A stretch of DNA of 64,000 nucleotides from Rhabdothermincola sediminis (GCF_014805525.1 NZ_JACFSZ010000004.1:1-64000), one strand, 5' to 3'; positions 30,553 through 40,640 are shown, counted from the stretch's first letter. Numbers and translations are program-made. Notes: generated by a model not told the origin, from the letters alone.

Positions 30553-30998
30553 AGGTCGCCGTGCTGATGGGATCCGCGTCCGATCAGGACAAGATGCGCC
30601 CCGCATCCGAGACCCTGGCCCGCTACGGCATCGAGGCCGACGTGCGCGTGCTCTCCGCTCACCGGAACCCCGATCAGGTGGTCGAGCTGGTGTCGTCTGC
30701 CCGGGAGCAGGGCTACGTGGCCTTCATCTGCGGAGCTGGGATGGCCGCCCACCTGGCTGGTGTGGTGGCCGCGCACACCACGCTGCCAGTGGTGGGGGTG
30801 CCGCTGTCGGGAGGCGCGCTGAACGGCGTCGACGCGCTCTACTCGACGGTGCAGATGCCCAAGGGCATCCCGGTTGCCACCGTCGCGGTCGATGGGGCGA
30901 TGAACGCCGCGTTGCTCGTGGTCGAGATGCTCGCCATCCGTGATGCGGAGTTGGCCGAGAAGCTGGCGGAGCACAGGCGGGAGATGGCGGGAGGGTGA
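30549..30998 (+). CDS. purE: N5-carboxyaminoimidazole ribonucleotide mutase
   Basis: 149 residues. VAVLMGSASDQDKM (phosphate loop), VRVLSAHRNPDQV with the catalytic His, and the GAGMAAHLAGVVAAHTTLPV loop are conserved. It makes CAIR from N5-CAIR. purK, its usual partner, is not in the window. The ATG overlaps purD by 4 bp. Confidence 0.96.
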
Positions 30999-31033
30999 GC
31001 GCGGCGAAGCCGTCGGGTCCGTGTTGTCGGTTC

Positions 31034-31399
31034 TCAGAACGCGACGCGTTCGCCGGAGCTCGGCAGGTGCTCCTCCAGCCAGTCCGGGGCCGCCGGCGCG
31101 CCCGGGCGGTCGGGGATCGACCAGTCCACCTCGACCGGCTTCACCTCCACCTTCTGCTTGGCCCTGGCTCGCTCCGCCTTCTGCCGCTCCTTGAGCCGCC
31201 GCTTGATCTCCCGCTTGGGTCGCGGAGGGTACGCCGCGTTCGATCGCACACCGGATGCGGCGAGCGCGCACGGCACGCAGTAGGGCGGTTGCTCGCGACC
31301 GAACGAGTAGACGAGGCACTCAGCGCAGAACTCGTAGCCACAGTTCCGGCACAGATCGACCGCCGCTTCGAACTGGTGGCGCATGCATCGCTCTTCCAT
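31034..31399 (-). CDS. Small B-box-like zinc-finger protein
   Basis: 121 residues, convergent with purE. The N-terminus is a cysteine/histidine cluster of the B-box type (C-x2-H near residue 5, then LCRNCGYEFCAECLV and PPYCVPCAL), likely binding two zinc ions. A highly basic helix with KREIKRRLKERQKAERARAK follows, then a Pro-rich tail. Such proteins are widespread in actinobacteria next to various genes; the function is unknown. The basic helix suggests nucleic-acid or membrane-surface binding, which is inference. Confidence 0.75.
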   Translation of the reverse strand: MEERCMRHQFEAAVDLCRNCGYEFCAECLVYSFGREQPPYCVPCALAASGVRSNAAYPPRPKREIKRRLKERQKAERARAKQKVEVKPVEVDWSIPDRPGAPAAPDWLEEHLPSSGERVAF

Positions 31400-31590
31400 A
31401 CCGCTCGACCTCTCGGACCGGCTCCGGAACGTTCCTTCGGCGGCTGCTCACACGCAGCCGTCCCTCCATCTCCAGCTTCGACCAGTGACCGGTCCCTCTT
31501 TACGGTTCGACCTCGCTCCAGCCACAAATGGGCTGAATGGCCTATGCCGTGGCGGCCAGTGATGACGCTGCGTGGCGAGGGAGGCGGTCG

Positions 31591-33015
31591 GTGAGCGAGG
31601 TCCCCAACGTCCTGGCAGCCCGCTATGCCAGCCGGCCGTTGGTCGAACTGTGGTCTCCGCGCCAGAAAGTCGTGCTGGAGCGCGAGCTGTGGCTGGCCGT
31701 GCTGACCGCGCAACGTGATCTGGGAGTCGAGGTTCCCGACGAGGCCATCGAGGCCTACCGGGCGGTCATCGACCAGGTCGACCTCGAATCGATCGCCGAG
31801 CGGGAGCGTCGAACCCGCCACGACGTGAAGGCCAGGATCGACGAGTTCACCCAGCTCGCGGGCTACGAGCACATCCACAAGGGCATGACCTCCCGCGACC
31901 TGACCGAGAACGTGGAGCAACTGCAGGTGCGGCGCTCGCTGGAGCTGGTGCGGGACCGGGCGGTCGCCGCTCTCGCTCGCCTGGCCGAGCTCGCCGGTGA
32001 GCACGCCGCACTCGTCATGGCAGGGCGCAGCCACAACGTCCCCGCGCAGGCCACGACCCTCGGCAAGCGGTTCGCCAACGTCGGTGAGGAGCTGCTGGTG
32101 GCCTTCGAGCGGCTCGAGGCGCTCATCGAGCGGTATCCCCTGCGCGGCATCAAAGGACCGGTCGGCACCCAGCAAGATCAGCTCGAGCTGTTCGGTGGTG
32201 ATGCCGCCAAGGTTGCCCAGCTCGAGCAGCTCGTCGCGCGTCACCTCGGTTTCGAGCGGGTGCTGGCCAACGTCGGCCAGGTCTACCCGCGCTCGCTCGA
32301 CCTCGACGTGGTGTCCTGCCTTCTGCAGCTCGTGGCCGCGCCCTCGAGTCTGGCGCTCACCATCCGGTTGATGGCCGGCCACGAACTCGTCACCGAGGGA
32401 TTCCGAGAGGGACAGGTCGGGTCGTCCGCCATGCCACACAAGATGAACACCCGATCCTGCGAACGCATCAACGGGCTGACCACTGTGCTGCGCGGCCACC
32501 TGACGATGGTGGCGGCCCTCGCCGGCGATCAGTGGAACGAGGGGGACGTCAGCTGCTCGGTGGTGCGACGGGTCGCGCTCCCCGATGCGTTCTTCGCCAC
32601 CGACGGGGTGTTCCAGACTCTGCTCAACGTGCTCGAGGAGTTCGGCGTCTACCCCGCGGTCATCGAGCGTGAGCTGCGACGGTACCTGCCGTTCCTGGCC
32701 ACGACCAAGGTCCTCATGGCGGCCGTCCAGCGCGGGGTGGGGCGGGAGCAGGCACACGAGGTCATCCGTGAGCACGCGGTGGCCACGGCACTGGCCATGC
32801 GACAGCAGGGTGCACAGGCCAACGATCTGCTCGACCGGTTGGCCGGCGACGATCGTCTCCGTCTGGCGCCGGCCGACCTGGAGGCGGTGCTGGCGGAACC
32901 GCTGGCGTTCGTGGGTGTCGCGCCGCAACAGGTGGCGGCCTTCATCGCAGCGGTCGAGCCGATCGTCAGCCGCTTTCCCGGCGCCACCGGATACCGACCG
33001 GACCCCATCTTGTGA
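31591..33015 (+). CDS. purB: Adenylosuccinate lyase
   Basis: 474 residues from the GTG at 31591 (SD GGGAGGCGG); the frame is open from 31537. It cleaves SAICAR and adenylosuccinate in two steps of purine synthesis. DLTENVEQLQ and AGRSHNVPAQATTLGKR contain catalytic residues, and the signature GSSAMPHKMNTRSCERI carries the flexible catalytic loop. Followed 25 bp later by purC. The longer type here (about 470) is the one common in actinobacteria. Confidence 0.95.
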   Translation: MSEVPNVLAARYASRPLVELWSPRQKVVLERELWLAVLTAQRDLGVEVPDEAIEAYRAVIDQVDLESIAERERRTRHDVKARIDEFTQLAGYEHIHKGMTSRDLTENVEQLQVRRSLELVRDRAVAALARLAELAGEHAALVMAGRSHNVPAQATTLGKRFANVGEELLVAFERLEALIERYPLRGIKGPVGTQQDQLELFGGDAAKVAQLEQLVARHLGFERVLANVGQVYPRSLDLDVVSCLLQLVAAPSSLALTIRLMAGHELVTEGFREGQVGSSAMPHKMNTRSCERINGLTTVLRGHLTMVAALAGDQWNEGDVSCSVVRRVALPDAFFATDGVFQTLLNVLEEFGVYPAVIERELRRYLPFLATTKVLMAAVQRGVGREQAHEVIREHAVATALAMRQQGAQANDLLDRLAGDDRLRLAPADLEAVLAEPLAFVGVAPQQVAAFIAAVEPIVSRFPGATGYRPDPIL

Positions 33016-33040
33016 GCAGGGCATCAGCGGAGGAGGACCC

Positions 33041-33931
33041 GTGACCGAGCTCAGACATCTCTACAGCGGCAAGGTCCGCGACATCTACGAACTGGACGAG
33101 GATCGCTTGCTGCTCGTCACCTCGGATCGGATCTCCGCGTTCGATGTTGTCATGGCCGAGCCGATCCCCGACAAGGGCCGGGTGCTGACCGCGATGTCGG
33201 CCTTCTGGTTCGAGCATTTCGCCGACGTGGTTCGCAGCCACCTGATCTCCACCGCGCTCGACGACCTTCCGCCTGAGTGTCGCAAGCCTGAGTGGGAGGG
33301 CCGCACGATGTTGTGCCGCCGCGCCGACATGCTGCCGATCGAGTGCATCGTTCGGGGCTATCTCACCGGGTCCGCTTGGAAGGAATACCGCAGCGCGGGA
33401 ACCATGCATGGCACGCCACTGCCCGACGGGCTCCTCGAGTCCTCGCAGCTCCCGGAGCCGGTGTTCACCCCATCGACGAAGGCCGAAGAGGGGCACGACG
33501 TCAACATCTCGTTCGACGATGCCGTGGCTCTGGTCGGAGCCGAGCTGGCGGAGCGTGCCCGGGCCATCTCCCTCGAGCTGTACTCGAGGGGCGCAGCGTG
33601 GGCGGCGGAGCGCGGCATCATCATCGCCGACACCAAGTTCGAGCTCGGTCTCGTCGACGGCGAGTTGGTGGTGGCCGACGAGGTGCTCACCCCCGACTCA
33701 TCCCGCTTGTGGCCCGCCGATCAGTGGCACCCAGGATCGGCTCCCCCGTCGTTCGACAAGCAGCCGGTGCGCGATTACCTCGACGCGCTCGACTGGGACA
33801 AGCAACCGCCGCCGCCCCCGCTGCCTGATGACGTGGTGAAGGCGACCCGCGACCGCTACGTCGAGGCCTACGAGCGCATCACCGGCCGGTCGTTCGATGA
33901 TTGGCCCGGGGTGAGCCGGGTGGGAGACTGA
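33041..33931 (+). CDS. purC: SAICAR synthetase
   Basis: 296 residues from the GTG at 33041 with AGGAGGA just upstream; the open frame extends back through purB but only as a shadow. It adds aspartate to CAIR. LYSGKVRDIYELDEDRLLLV, then SDRISAFDVV, IECIVRGYLTGSAWKEY and the IIADTKFELGLVDGELVV segment are canonical. Its length matches the eukaryote-like long PurC (about 300). Confidence 0.96.
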   Translation: MTELRHLYSGKVRDIYELDEDRLLLVTSDRISAFDVVMAEPIPDKGRVLTAMSAFWFEHFADVVRSHLISTALDDLPPECRKPEWEGRTMLCRRADMLPIECIVRGYLTGSAWKEYRSAGTMHGTPLPDGLLESSQLPEPVFTPSTKAEEGHDVNISFDDAVALVGAELAERARAISLELYSRGAAWAAERGIIIADTKFELGLVDGELVVADEVLTPDSSRLWPADQWHPGSAPPSFDKQPVRDYLDALDWDKQPPPPPLPDDVVKATRDRYVEAYERITGRSFDDWPGVSRVGD

Positions 33932-33935
33932 GCGC

Positions 33936-34202
33936 ATGCTGTTCTCGGTGCAGGTCGAAGTCCGGTTACGGGACGGGATCGCCGACCCGCAAGGCGCCAC
34001 CATCGAACGGGCGCTTCCCACGCTGGGTTTCCCGGGGGTGCGTGACGTGCGGGTCGGCAAGAGCATCCGTTTCGTCATCGAGTCGGTGGATGAAGCCGCG
34101 GCGCGAGCCGAGGTGGAGGACATGTGCCGGCGGTTCCTCACCAATCCGGTCATCGAGGATTCGTCGATCCACCTGGAGCCGGTGGGGGTGACGACGGCGT
34201 GA
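33936..34202 (+). CDS. purS: FGAM synthetase subunit PurS
   Basis: 88 residues. FSVQVEVRLRDGIADPQGAT and the FPGVRDVRVGKSIRF strand define PurS, which bridges PurL and PurQ for ammonia transfer. It starts 4 bp after purC and overlaps purQ by 4 bp (GTGA). Confidence 0.93.
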   Translation: MLFSVQVEVRLRDGIADPQGATIERALPTLGFPGVRDVRVGKSIRFVIESVDEAAARAEVEDMCRRFLTNPVIEDSSIHLEPVGVTTA

Positions 34203-34912
34203 GCGCCCGGGTGGGGGTGGTGCTGTTCCCCGGGTCCAACTGCGAGCAGGACGTCGTGGAGGCAGTGGAGGCCCTGGGTGGCCGAGCCGACATCCTGTGG
34301 CACGGCGATCCGTCGTTGCACGGCGTCGATGCGGTCGTGGTGCCCGGGGGCTTCGCCCACGGCGACTACCTGCGGCCGGGCGCCATCGCCCGCTTCTCAC
34401 CGGTGATGTCAGCGGTGCGCGAGTTCGCCGACGCCGGTGGGCCGGTGGTGGGTATCTGCAACGGCTTCCAGGTGCTCACCGAGGCCGGGCTGCTGCCGGG
34501 CGCGTTGCAGAAGAATCGGGGACTCAAGTTCCTCTGTCGCATCGTGGAGCTGCGGGTCGAAACCACGAATTCGGTGCTGACGTCTGCGGGGGAGGCGGGT
34601 GCGGTGCTCCGGGTGCCGATCAACCACTTCGAGGGCAACTACACCTGCAGCCCGGAGACCCTGGCCGAGCTTCGGGGCGAGGACCGCGTGATCCTTCGTT
34701 ATGTCGACAACCCGAATGGTTCGATCGACGACATCGCGGGTATCTGCTCGGCCGGGCGAAATGTGGTGGGGCTGATGCCTCATCCGGAGCGGGCGAGCCA
34801 CCCGCTGCTCGGGAGCACCGACGGAGTGTCCTTGCTGCGCTCGTTGCTCGATGCGGCCGAACGGATGAGTTCGACCGCATCGAGCGGTGCTCTCAGGACG
34901 AGCCGCGGGTGA
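34199..34912 (+). CDS. purQ: FGAM synthetase glutaminase subunit PurQ
   Basis: 237 residues from the GTG at 34199. A class I glutaminase: VVLFPGSNCEQDVV, then PGGFAHGDYLRPG, the nucleophile Cys in GICNGFQVLTEAGLLPG, and the His/Glu pair in GLMPHPERAS. The C-terminus overlaps the convergent neighbour by about 20 bp. Together with PurS and PurL it replaces the single-chain PurL of proteobacteria. Confidence 0.96.
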   Translation: MSARVGVVLFPGSNCEQDVVEAVEALGGRADILWHGDPSLHGVDAVVVPGGFAHGDYLRPGAIARFSPVMSAVREFADAGGPVVGICNGFQVLTEAGLLPGALQKNRGLKFLCRIVELRVETTNSVLTSAGEAGAVLRVPINHFEGNYTCSPETLAELRGEDRVILRYVDNPNGSIDDIAGICSAGRNVVGLMPHPERASHPLLGSTDGVSLLRSLLDAAERMSSTASSGALRTSRG

Positions 34913-35312
34913 TGCCGGCCGCCTGCAGCGTGGACGTGGGCACGCCGAGCTCGCGCCAGGCTGCGTAGCTGATCCCTTTTCGCTCCGAGTAGTCGCGGGC
35001 GACGGCCACGAAATCGGCTTCGAGCGCCGCGAGGTCGACCTTCTGATCGGCGGCCTCGAGCTGCTTCTGCAGGTTGAGACGCTCCTGCACGAGCTGCAGG
35101 CGCTTCAGCGGGTCGGCCGACGGCAGGGCACGTTCGATCTGCTCGAGCCGCTTTTGCATGGACTCGGTCGTCCGCTTGCGACCACGCTTGGGCTTGTTCG
35201 CCTCGAGGGCTTCGAGATATCGCCGGACCTTTCTTCCCTGTTCCCGCCCTTCTGCCAGCGCGGCCTTGTGGGTATCCGACATCTTCTTCGAGGCCTTCTT
35301 TGATGGTGGCAT
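34893..35312 (-). CDS. Conserved actinobacterial basic protein
   Basis: 139 residues, a family I recognise from many actinobacteria but cannot name. A Lys/Arg-rich head (KKASKKMSDTHKAALAEGRE) is followed by YLEALEANKPKRGRKRT, a coiled segment (RLEQIERALPSADPLKRLQL), and the C-terminal ERKGISYAAWRELGV with ITRGSS at the end, which looks like a small DNA- or RNA-binding fold. No catalytic motif. It is convergent with purQ and divergent from purL. Confidence 0.8.
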   Translation of the reverse strand: MPPSKKASKKMSDTHKAALAEGREQGRKVRRYLEALEANKPKRGRKRTTESMQKRLEQIERALPSADPLKRLQLVQERLNLQKQLEAADQKVDLAALEADFVAVARDYSERKGISYAAWRELGVPTSTLQAAGITRGSS

Positions 35313-35714
35313 TTCACCATCGAAGCAGACCAGTCAATAGAGAGCAAGCACCCGGCGCCATACCAATTGGGGATCGTCACACGTGGTATGACCGATGGCT
35401 TGGCATGTCGAGGTGGGGACCCCACGCGGTCACCCGAGTGTCATCCCTCCAGCCAGCTCACCATCGTTCTGGCATGTCAAACGCGTGCTCGGGCACGCGT
35501 TTGACATGCCGGTTCGCTCGTGTCGCCGTCCTGGCATGTCAAACGCGTGCTGGGGCACGCGTTTGACATGCCGGTTCGGGAGGTGTCCGGTTCGGGAGGA
35601 TGTCGCCGCTTTCGTCGCCCGCCGCCTTCGTGACCCCGGACGCCGGGGTCTCGGGCCGCGTCGGGGAGCCGGTAGCGTGCGGGCCAGGCGACGTCCGCGC
35701 ACCGGGGAGCAGAC
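35313..35714. other. 402-bp gap between divergent genes, holding the second palindrome locus
   Basis: No gene is visible. The stretch contains two copies of the dispersed palindrome (35471-35577) and, near its right end, a -10-like TAGCGT (35673-35678) with a GGGGAG ribosome site for purL. The left 150 bp (35313-35460) show no signal I can name. Confidence 0.6.
35471..35577. repeat. Two copies of a perfect 18-bp-arm palindrome
   Basis: GGCATGTCAAACGCGTGC pairs perfectly with its complement round a 4-nt loop: copy A at 35471-35510 (loop TCGG) and copy B at 35533-35572 (loop TGGG). The distance between copies is 62 bp, the same period as the tandem array at 9727. Both copies end in CCGGTTCG like the units there. 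Here the arms are perfect whereas at 9727 five bases of the left arm do not pair. Confidence 0.9.
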
Positions 35715-37952
35715 ATGGCTGAATCGATCCATCGCTCGTTGGGCCTGACCGACGGGGAATACGACGAGATCGTGCGCATACTCGGGCGGGAGCCGAACCA
35801 CCTCGAGCTGGCCATGTACTCGGTCATGTGGTCGGAGCACTGCTCCTACAAGTCCTCTCGCATCCACCTGAAGCGGCTGCCGACCGAGGGTGAGGCGGTG
35901 CTGGTGGGACCGGGCGAGAACGCTGGCGTGGTCGACGTGGGCGACGGCATCGCGGCCGCCCTGCGCATCGAGAGCCACAACCACCCCTCCGCCATCGAGC
36001 CCTACCAAGGGGCGGCCACCGGGGCGGGCGGCATCCTGCGGGACATCTTCACCATGGGGGCTCGGCCGATCGCCCTCATGGACCCGCTGCGCTTCGGCTC
36101 CCTCGACGACGCCCGGAGCCGCTGGATCGCCGAAGGGGTGGTGAGTGGCATCTCCGGCTACGGCAACTCCGTGGGCGTGCCCACCGTGGGAGGCGAGACC
36201 GTCTTCGACGAGACCTACTCCGAGAACCCGCTGGTCAACGTGCTGTGCTTGGGGCTGCTGCCGGTCGACAGACTGGTCCTCGGCCAGGCGACGGGGGTCG
36301 GCAACCTCGCCGTGCTGCTCGGGGCGACCACCGGCCGTGACGGCATCGGTGGCGTCAGTGTGCTCGCCTCGGCGGGCTTCGGCGATGCCGAGTCGGATGC
36401 GGCGAAGCGCCCGAGCGTCCAGGTCGGCGACCCGTTCGAGGAGAAGCGCCTGATCGAGGCCTGCCTGGAGCTGCTCGACCGGGGTCTGGTCGTCGGTATC
36501 CAGGACCTCGGCGGCGCGGGGCTGACCTGCGCGACGAGCGAGACGGCGTCGCGCGGCGGCATGGGCATGGATGTCGACGTCCGGTCGGTGCCGCTGCGCG
36601 AGGAGGGTATGGCGCCCTTCGAGATCATGACCTCCGAGTCCCAGGAGCGGATGCTGGCCATCGTCGAACCGGAGCATCTCGACGAGGTCCTCGAGATCTG
36701 CAATCGCTGGGAAGTGCGGGCCAGCGTGGTCGGCAAGGTCACGCCCGGGCCTGCAACCGGGGCCCGCGACGGCGGCCGTCTCCGGATCCTCGACGGCTGG
36801 GATGGGGAGGTCCTCGCCGACATCCCCGCCGCCTCCCTCCATGAGGACGCCCCCCTCTACGACCGGCCGTGCACGGCGCCGGGCTCTTTCGACGAGAACC
36901 TCCGGGTGCGCTCGGCCGCGCCGCTGCCGGACTCCAAGGACCCGGCCGGTGACCTGCTCGATCTGCTCACCGACACCTCGTGGGTCTGGACCCAGTACGA
37001 CCACCAGCTCTTCCTCAACACCGTCGAGGGTCCGGGCGGTGACGCCGTGGTGCTGCGCCTGAAGCACCCCCGCACCGGTGTCGACACCGGCCGGGGGCTC
37101 GCGCTCACCACCGACGGGAACCACCGTTGGTGCGCGGTGGACCCCCGCGCCGGGACAGCGCTGACCGTCGCCGAGTCGGTGATGAACCTGGCTTGCGTCG
37201 GGGCCCGCCCGGTGGCGGTGGTCAACTGCCTCAATTTCGGCAACCCCGAGCATCCCGAGGTGATGTGGCAGTTCTCCGAGGCGGTGGACGGCATGGCGGA
37301 GGCATGCCGTGCGTTCGGGCTGCCGGTGATCGGCGGGAACGTGAGCTTCTACAACGAATCCAGCGGCGCCGACATCGACCCCACCCCGGTCATCGGGATG
37401 CTCGGGTTGATCGATCGCCTCGACCGCCGGCCGCCCGGCGTGGGATTCGTCGAAGGGGGGCGCCTGCTCGTGGTCGGCGTCACCCAGCCTGAGCTGAGCG
37501 GCAGCGCGTGGGCGCGGGCCAAGGGACACCGTGGCGGGCACCTGCCTGCTCTCGACCACTCCCACCACCTGGCGGTGGCCGCGGTGGTGCGCACCCTGGT
37601 GGCCGGTGGCCTGCTGGCGGGGGTGCACGACGTGTCCGGCGGTGGCCTGGGGCTGGCCCTGGCGGAGATGGCGGTGCGCTCGGGCATCGGTTTCCAGGCG
37701 GCTCGGATCGCTGATCATCGGGAGCTGTTCAGCGAGTCACCGTCGAGGGCGGTGCTGTGCGTCGTCCCCGAGCTGGTGAGCGCGGTCGAGAACGTGTGCG
37801 CCGAGGCCGGCGTCCCGGTGCAGCGGGTCGGCGTGGCCACGGGCGACCGACTCTCGGTGAAGGGGTTGTTCGAGGTGGGCCTGGAGGAGGCGACCGGTGC
37901 GTGGCGAGACCGCCTCCCGGTCGCCCTGGGCTCAGGCACGACCCAGGGCTGA
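35715..37952 (+). CDS. purL: FGAM synthetase large subunit PurL (small type)
   Basis: 745 residues, the short PurL that works with PurS and Pur[20 protein letters not shown] and the [20 protein letters not shown] segment carry the catalytic His and ATP site; [16 protein letters not shown] is the first-half loop and [17 protein letters not shown] its second-half counterpart. It makes FGAM from FGAR. It is separated from purSQ by the reverse-oriented gene and the palindromes, so it has its own promoter. Confidence 0.97.
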   Translation: MAESIHRSLGLTDGEYDEIVRILGREPNHLELAMYSVMWSEHCSYKSSRIHLKRLPTEGEAVLVGPGENAGVVDVGDGIAAALRIESHNHPSAIEPYQGAATGAGGILRDIFTMGARPIALMDPLRFGSLDDARSRWIAEGVVSGISGYGNSVGVPTVGGETVFDETYSENPLVNVLCLGLLPVDRLVLGQATGVGNLAVLLGATTGRDGIGGVSVLASAGFGDAESDAAKRPSVQVGDPFEEKRLIEACLELLDRGLVVGIQDLGGAGLTCATSETASRGGMGMDVDVRSVPLREEGMAPFEIMTSESQERMLAIVEPEHLDEVLEICNRWEVRASVVGKVTPGPATGARDGGRLRILDGWDGEVLADIPAASLHEDAPLYDRPCTAPGSFDENLRVRSAAPLPDSKDPAGDLLDLLTDTSWVWTQYDHQLFLNTVEGPGGDAVVLRLKHPRTGVDTGRGLALTTDGNHRWCAVDPRAGTALTVAESVMNLACVGARPVAVVNCLNFGNPEHPEVMWQFSEAVDGMAEACRAFGLPVIGGNVSFYNESSGADIDPTPVIGMLGLIDRLDRRPPGVGFVEGGRLLVVGVTQPELSGSAWARAKGHRGGHLPALDHSHHLAVAAVVRTLVAGGLLAGVHDVSGGGLGLALAEMAVRSGIGFQAARIADHRELFSESPSRAVLCVVPELVSAVENVCAEAGVPVQRVGVATGDRLSVKGLFEVGLEEATGAWRDRLPVALGSGTTQG

Positions 37953-37959
37953 GGCCGCC

Positions 37960-37965
37960 TATGCT
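37960..37965 (+). promoter_or_regulatory. -10 box TATGCT of purF
   Basis: TATGCT ends 6 nt before the GTG at 37972 and only 8 bp after the purL stop, so purF has its own leaderless promoter. Confidence 0.55.
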
Positions 37966-37971
37966 GGACGG

Positions 37972-39552
37972 GTGAGCCAGCCCGCCCATGACGCTCTCGC
38001 TGAGGACGGCGCGCTCTCCAGCTCCGACTGCGACGGCGACACGCCGAAGGAGGCGTGCGGCGTGTTCGCCGTGTACGCACCGGCTCAGCCGGTCGCCCAC
38101 CTGTCCTACCTCGGTCTCTACGCCCTCCAGCACCGCGGCCAGGAGTCTGCCGGCATGGCGGTCAGCGACGGCCAGACCATCACCGTGGTGAAGGACATGG
38201 GGCTGGTGTCGAACGTGTTCGACGAGCGCACCCTGGCGGCTCTCGACGGCCACCTGGCCATCGGCCACACCCGGTACAGCACCACGGGTTCGAGTACGTG
38301 GCGCAATGCCCAGCCGGTGTATCGCGATGTGGGCGAGCACACGTTCGCACTGGGGCACAACGGCAACCTGGTGAACACGGAGGCGCTCGCCGAGGGAGCT
38401 GGCATGCTGCCCGGCACGGTGACCAGCGACAGCGACCTGGTGGCCGAGCTGGTCGCCGCCGAGCTGGCCCGGGAGCCCTACCAGTCCTCCGATGGCCGAG
38501 CCCTGGAGCGGGCGCTGACGAAGGTGCTGCCCAGGCTCCGCGGCGCCTTCTCGTTCGTCCTCATGGACGAAGGTCACGTCATCGGGGTCCGAGACCCCAA
38601 CGGCTTCCGCCCGCTGTGCCTCGGCAAGCTGGACCACGGCTGGGTGCTCGCCTCGGAGACCCCTGCGCTCGACGTGGTGGGCGCCCACTTCGTCCGTGAG
38701 CTCGAACCGGGCGAGATGGTGGTCATCGACGCCACCGGCTGCCGGTCGGTCCGGGTGTTCCCGCAGGAGGAGATCGACCCGAAGCTCTGCCTCTTCGAGT
38801 TCGTGTACTTCGCCCGCCCCGACAGCATGCTGTACGGCCAAGGCGTGCATGCGGCTCGGGTTCGCATGGGCGAAGAGCTGGCCGACCAGGCTCCCGTCGA
38901 AGCCGACATGGTCATGGGTGTTCCCGAGTCGGGCCTGCCGGCGGCCGAGGGCTACGCACGGCGCAGCGGCATCCCCTTCGGTCAGGGGCTGGTGAAGAAC
39001 CGCTACATCGGCCGCACCTTCATCGCGCCGAACCAGTCGATGCGCGCTCTCGGGGTGCGCATGAAGCTGAACCCCCTGCGTGAGAACATCGCCGGCAAGC
39101 GCCTGGTGGTGGTCGACGATTCGATCGTGCGCGGCACCACGACCCGGGCGATGGTGCAGATGCTGCGCGAAGCGGGGGCCAAGGAGATCCACCTGCGGGT
39201 GTCGTCGCCTCCCTACAAGTGGCCGTGCTTCTACGGGATGGACACCGGCCAGCGCGGCGAGCTCATCGCGGCGAGCCTGAGCGTGGAGGAGATCCGCGAC
39301 TACATCGGCGCGGACACGCTCGCCTACCTGTCGCTCGATCGGCTCATCCACGCAACGGGTGCGGTGGGGGCGGGGTTCTGCACGGCATGTCTCACCGGTG
39401 TCTACCCGGTTGCGGTCCCCGACCAGCTCACGAAGACCGTGCTCGAGCCGGCGACGCTGGCCGCCCCCGAGCCGCAGGCGGTGACCCTCGGTGCGGTCTT
39501 CGAGTCCGATGTCGGCCTTCCCGCCAGGCAGGCGGCGGGCATCGAGGAGTGA
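37972..39552 (+). CDS. purF: Amidophosphoribosyltransferase
   Basis: 526 residues from the leaderless GTG at 37972. The propeptide ends before the nucleophile Cys in KEACGVFAVYAP (about residue 29); ALQHRGQESAGMAV and GHTRYSTTGSSTWRNAQP are glutaminase motifs, and VVVDDSIVRGTTTRAMVQML is the PRPP site. FCTACLTGVYPV near the end probably binds the iron-sulfur cluster, as in Bacillus-type PurF. It catalyses the first committed step of purine synthesis. Its stop overlaps purM by 4 bp. Confidence 0.97.
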   Translation: MSQPAHDALAEDGALSSSDCDGDTPKEACGVFAVYAPAQPVAHLSYLGLYALQHRGQESAGMAVSDGQTITVVKDMGLVSNVFDERTLAALDGHLAIGHTRYSTTGSSTWRNAQPVYRDVGEHTFALGHNGNLVNTEALAEGAGMLPGTVTSDSDLVAELVAAELAREPYQSSDGRALERALTKVLPRLRGAFSFVLMDEGHVIGVRDPNGFRPLCLGKLDHGWVLASETPALDVVGAHFVRELEPGEMVVIDATGCRSVRVFPQEEIDPKLCLFEFVYFARPDSMLYGQGVHAARVRMGEELADQAPVEADMVMGVPESGLPAAEGYARRSGIPFGQGLVKNRYIGRTFIAPNQSMRALGVRMKLNPLRENIAGKRLVVVDDSIVRGTTTRAMVQMLREAGAKEIHLRVSSPPYKWPCFYGMDTGQRGELIAASLSVEEIRDYIGADTLAYLSLDRLIHATGAVGAGFCTACLTGVYPVAVPDQLTKTVLEPATLAAPEPQAVTLGAVFESDVGLPARQAAGIEE

Positions 39553-40595
39553 CACCCGCCGGGATGGGGGAGACCTACGAGTCCGCGGGCGTGAGCATCG
39601 ACGCGGGCGAGGAGGCCGTCGAGCGCATCAAGGACAAGGTCCGCTCCACGTTCCGTGCCGAGGTGATCGGGGACATCGGTGGCTTCGGCGGGCTGTTCGC
39701 CTTCGACCCGTCCCGCTACCGCCAACCGGTCCTGGTCTCGTCCACCGATGGCGTGGGCACCAAGGCGCTGGTGGCCCGGGCCGCCGGCCGCTTCGACACC
39801 ATCGGTGTCGACCTGGTCGCGATGTGCGTCGACGACCTGGTCTGCCAGGGTGCCGAGCCCCTCTTCTTCCTCGACTACATCGCGGTCGGCAGGCTCGACC
39901 CCGATCACATCGAGCAGCTCGTCGAGGGCGTGGCGGAAGGCTGCCGCCAAGCAGGGTGCGCACTCATCGGCGGTGAGATGGCCGAGCACCCCGGCGCGAT
40001 GGAGCCCGGCGAGTTCGACCTCGTCGGTTTCGCCGTCGGGGTGGTCGATCGTGACCTGCTCGTCACCGGCGAGCGCATCGAGCGCGGCGACGTGCTCATC
40101 GGATTGCCGTCGACCAACCTGCGCTCCAACGGCTACTCGCTCGCTCGCCGCATCCTGTTCGAACGTGCGGGCCGAACGCTCACCGACCCCGCCTTCGACG
40201 GTGCGCACCACTCGGTCGCCGACGAGTTGTTGAAGCCTTCGGTGATCTTCGCGCCGGCGGTGCGGGCACTGATCGGGGCGGTCGATGTGCGGGGCGTGGC
40301 CCACGTCACCGGCGGCGGCATCCCGGGAAACCTGGCTCGGGTGCTCCCCGACAACGTCAGCGCCGTCGTCGAGCGGGGGGCCTGGGAGCCACCACCGATC
40401 TTCGCCGAGCTGCAGCGCCTCGGCGAGGTCAGCGATGCCGAGATGGCGAAGGTCTTCAACCTCGGCATCGGCATGATCGTCGTGGTGCGGGAGCAGGACG
40501 CGTACCGGTCACTCGATGTGCTGCGGTCGTTCGGGCACCGGGCGTCGATCATCGGCCAGGTCGTCGCCGGCGACGGCTCGGTCGAGCTCGTCTGA
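39549..40595 (+). CDS. purM: AIR synthetase
   Basis: 348 residues from the GTG at 39549 overlapping purF (an ATG at 39564 is an alternative). YESAGVSIDAGEEAVERIKD opens the protein; LVSSTDGVGTKALVA, CVDDLVCQGAEPLFFLDY and GCALIGGEMAEHPG line the ATP site, and the HVTGGGIPGNLARVLP loop is present. It closes the imidazole ring. Last of the pur run; a convergent zinc-ribbon gene follows after 45 bp. Confidence 0.97.
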   Translation: MTPAGMGETYESAGVSIDAGEEAVERIKDKVRSTFRAEVIGDIGGFGGLFAFDPSRYRQPVLVSSTDGVGTKALVARAAGRFDTIGVDLVAMCVDDLVCQGAEPLFFLDYIAVGRLDPDHIEQLVEGVAEGCRQAGCALIGGEMAEHPGAMEPGEFDLVGFAVGVVDRDLLVTGERIERGDVLIGLPSTNLRSNGYSLARRILFERAGRTLTDPAFDGAHHSVADELLKPSVIFAPAVRALIGAVDVRGVAHVTGGGIPGNLARVLPDNVSAVVERGAWEPPPIFAELQRLGEVSDAEMAKVFNLGIGMIVVVREQDAYRSLDVLRSFGHRASIIGQVVAGDGSVELV

Positions 40596-40640
40596 GCCCA
40601 CCCCCGACCGTCTCCAGCCGAGGAGGTGCCCCCAGATCGG

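Noticed and set aside
31537-31590. ATG at 31537 as the purB start
   Set aside because: The first 18 codons have no similarity to adenylosuccinate lyases, and the GTG at 31591 has a GGGAGGCGG ribosome site.
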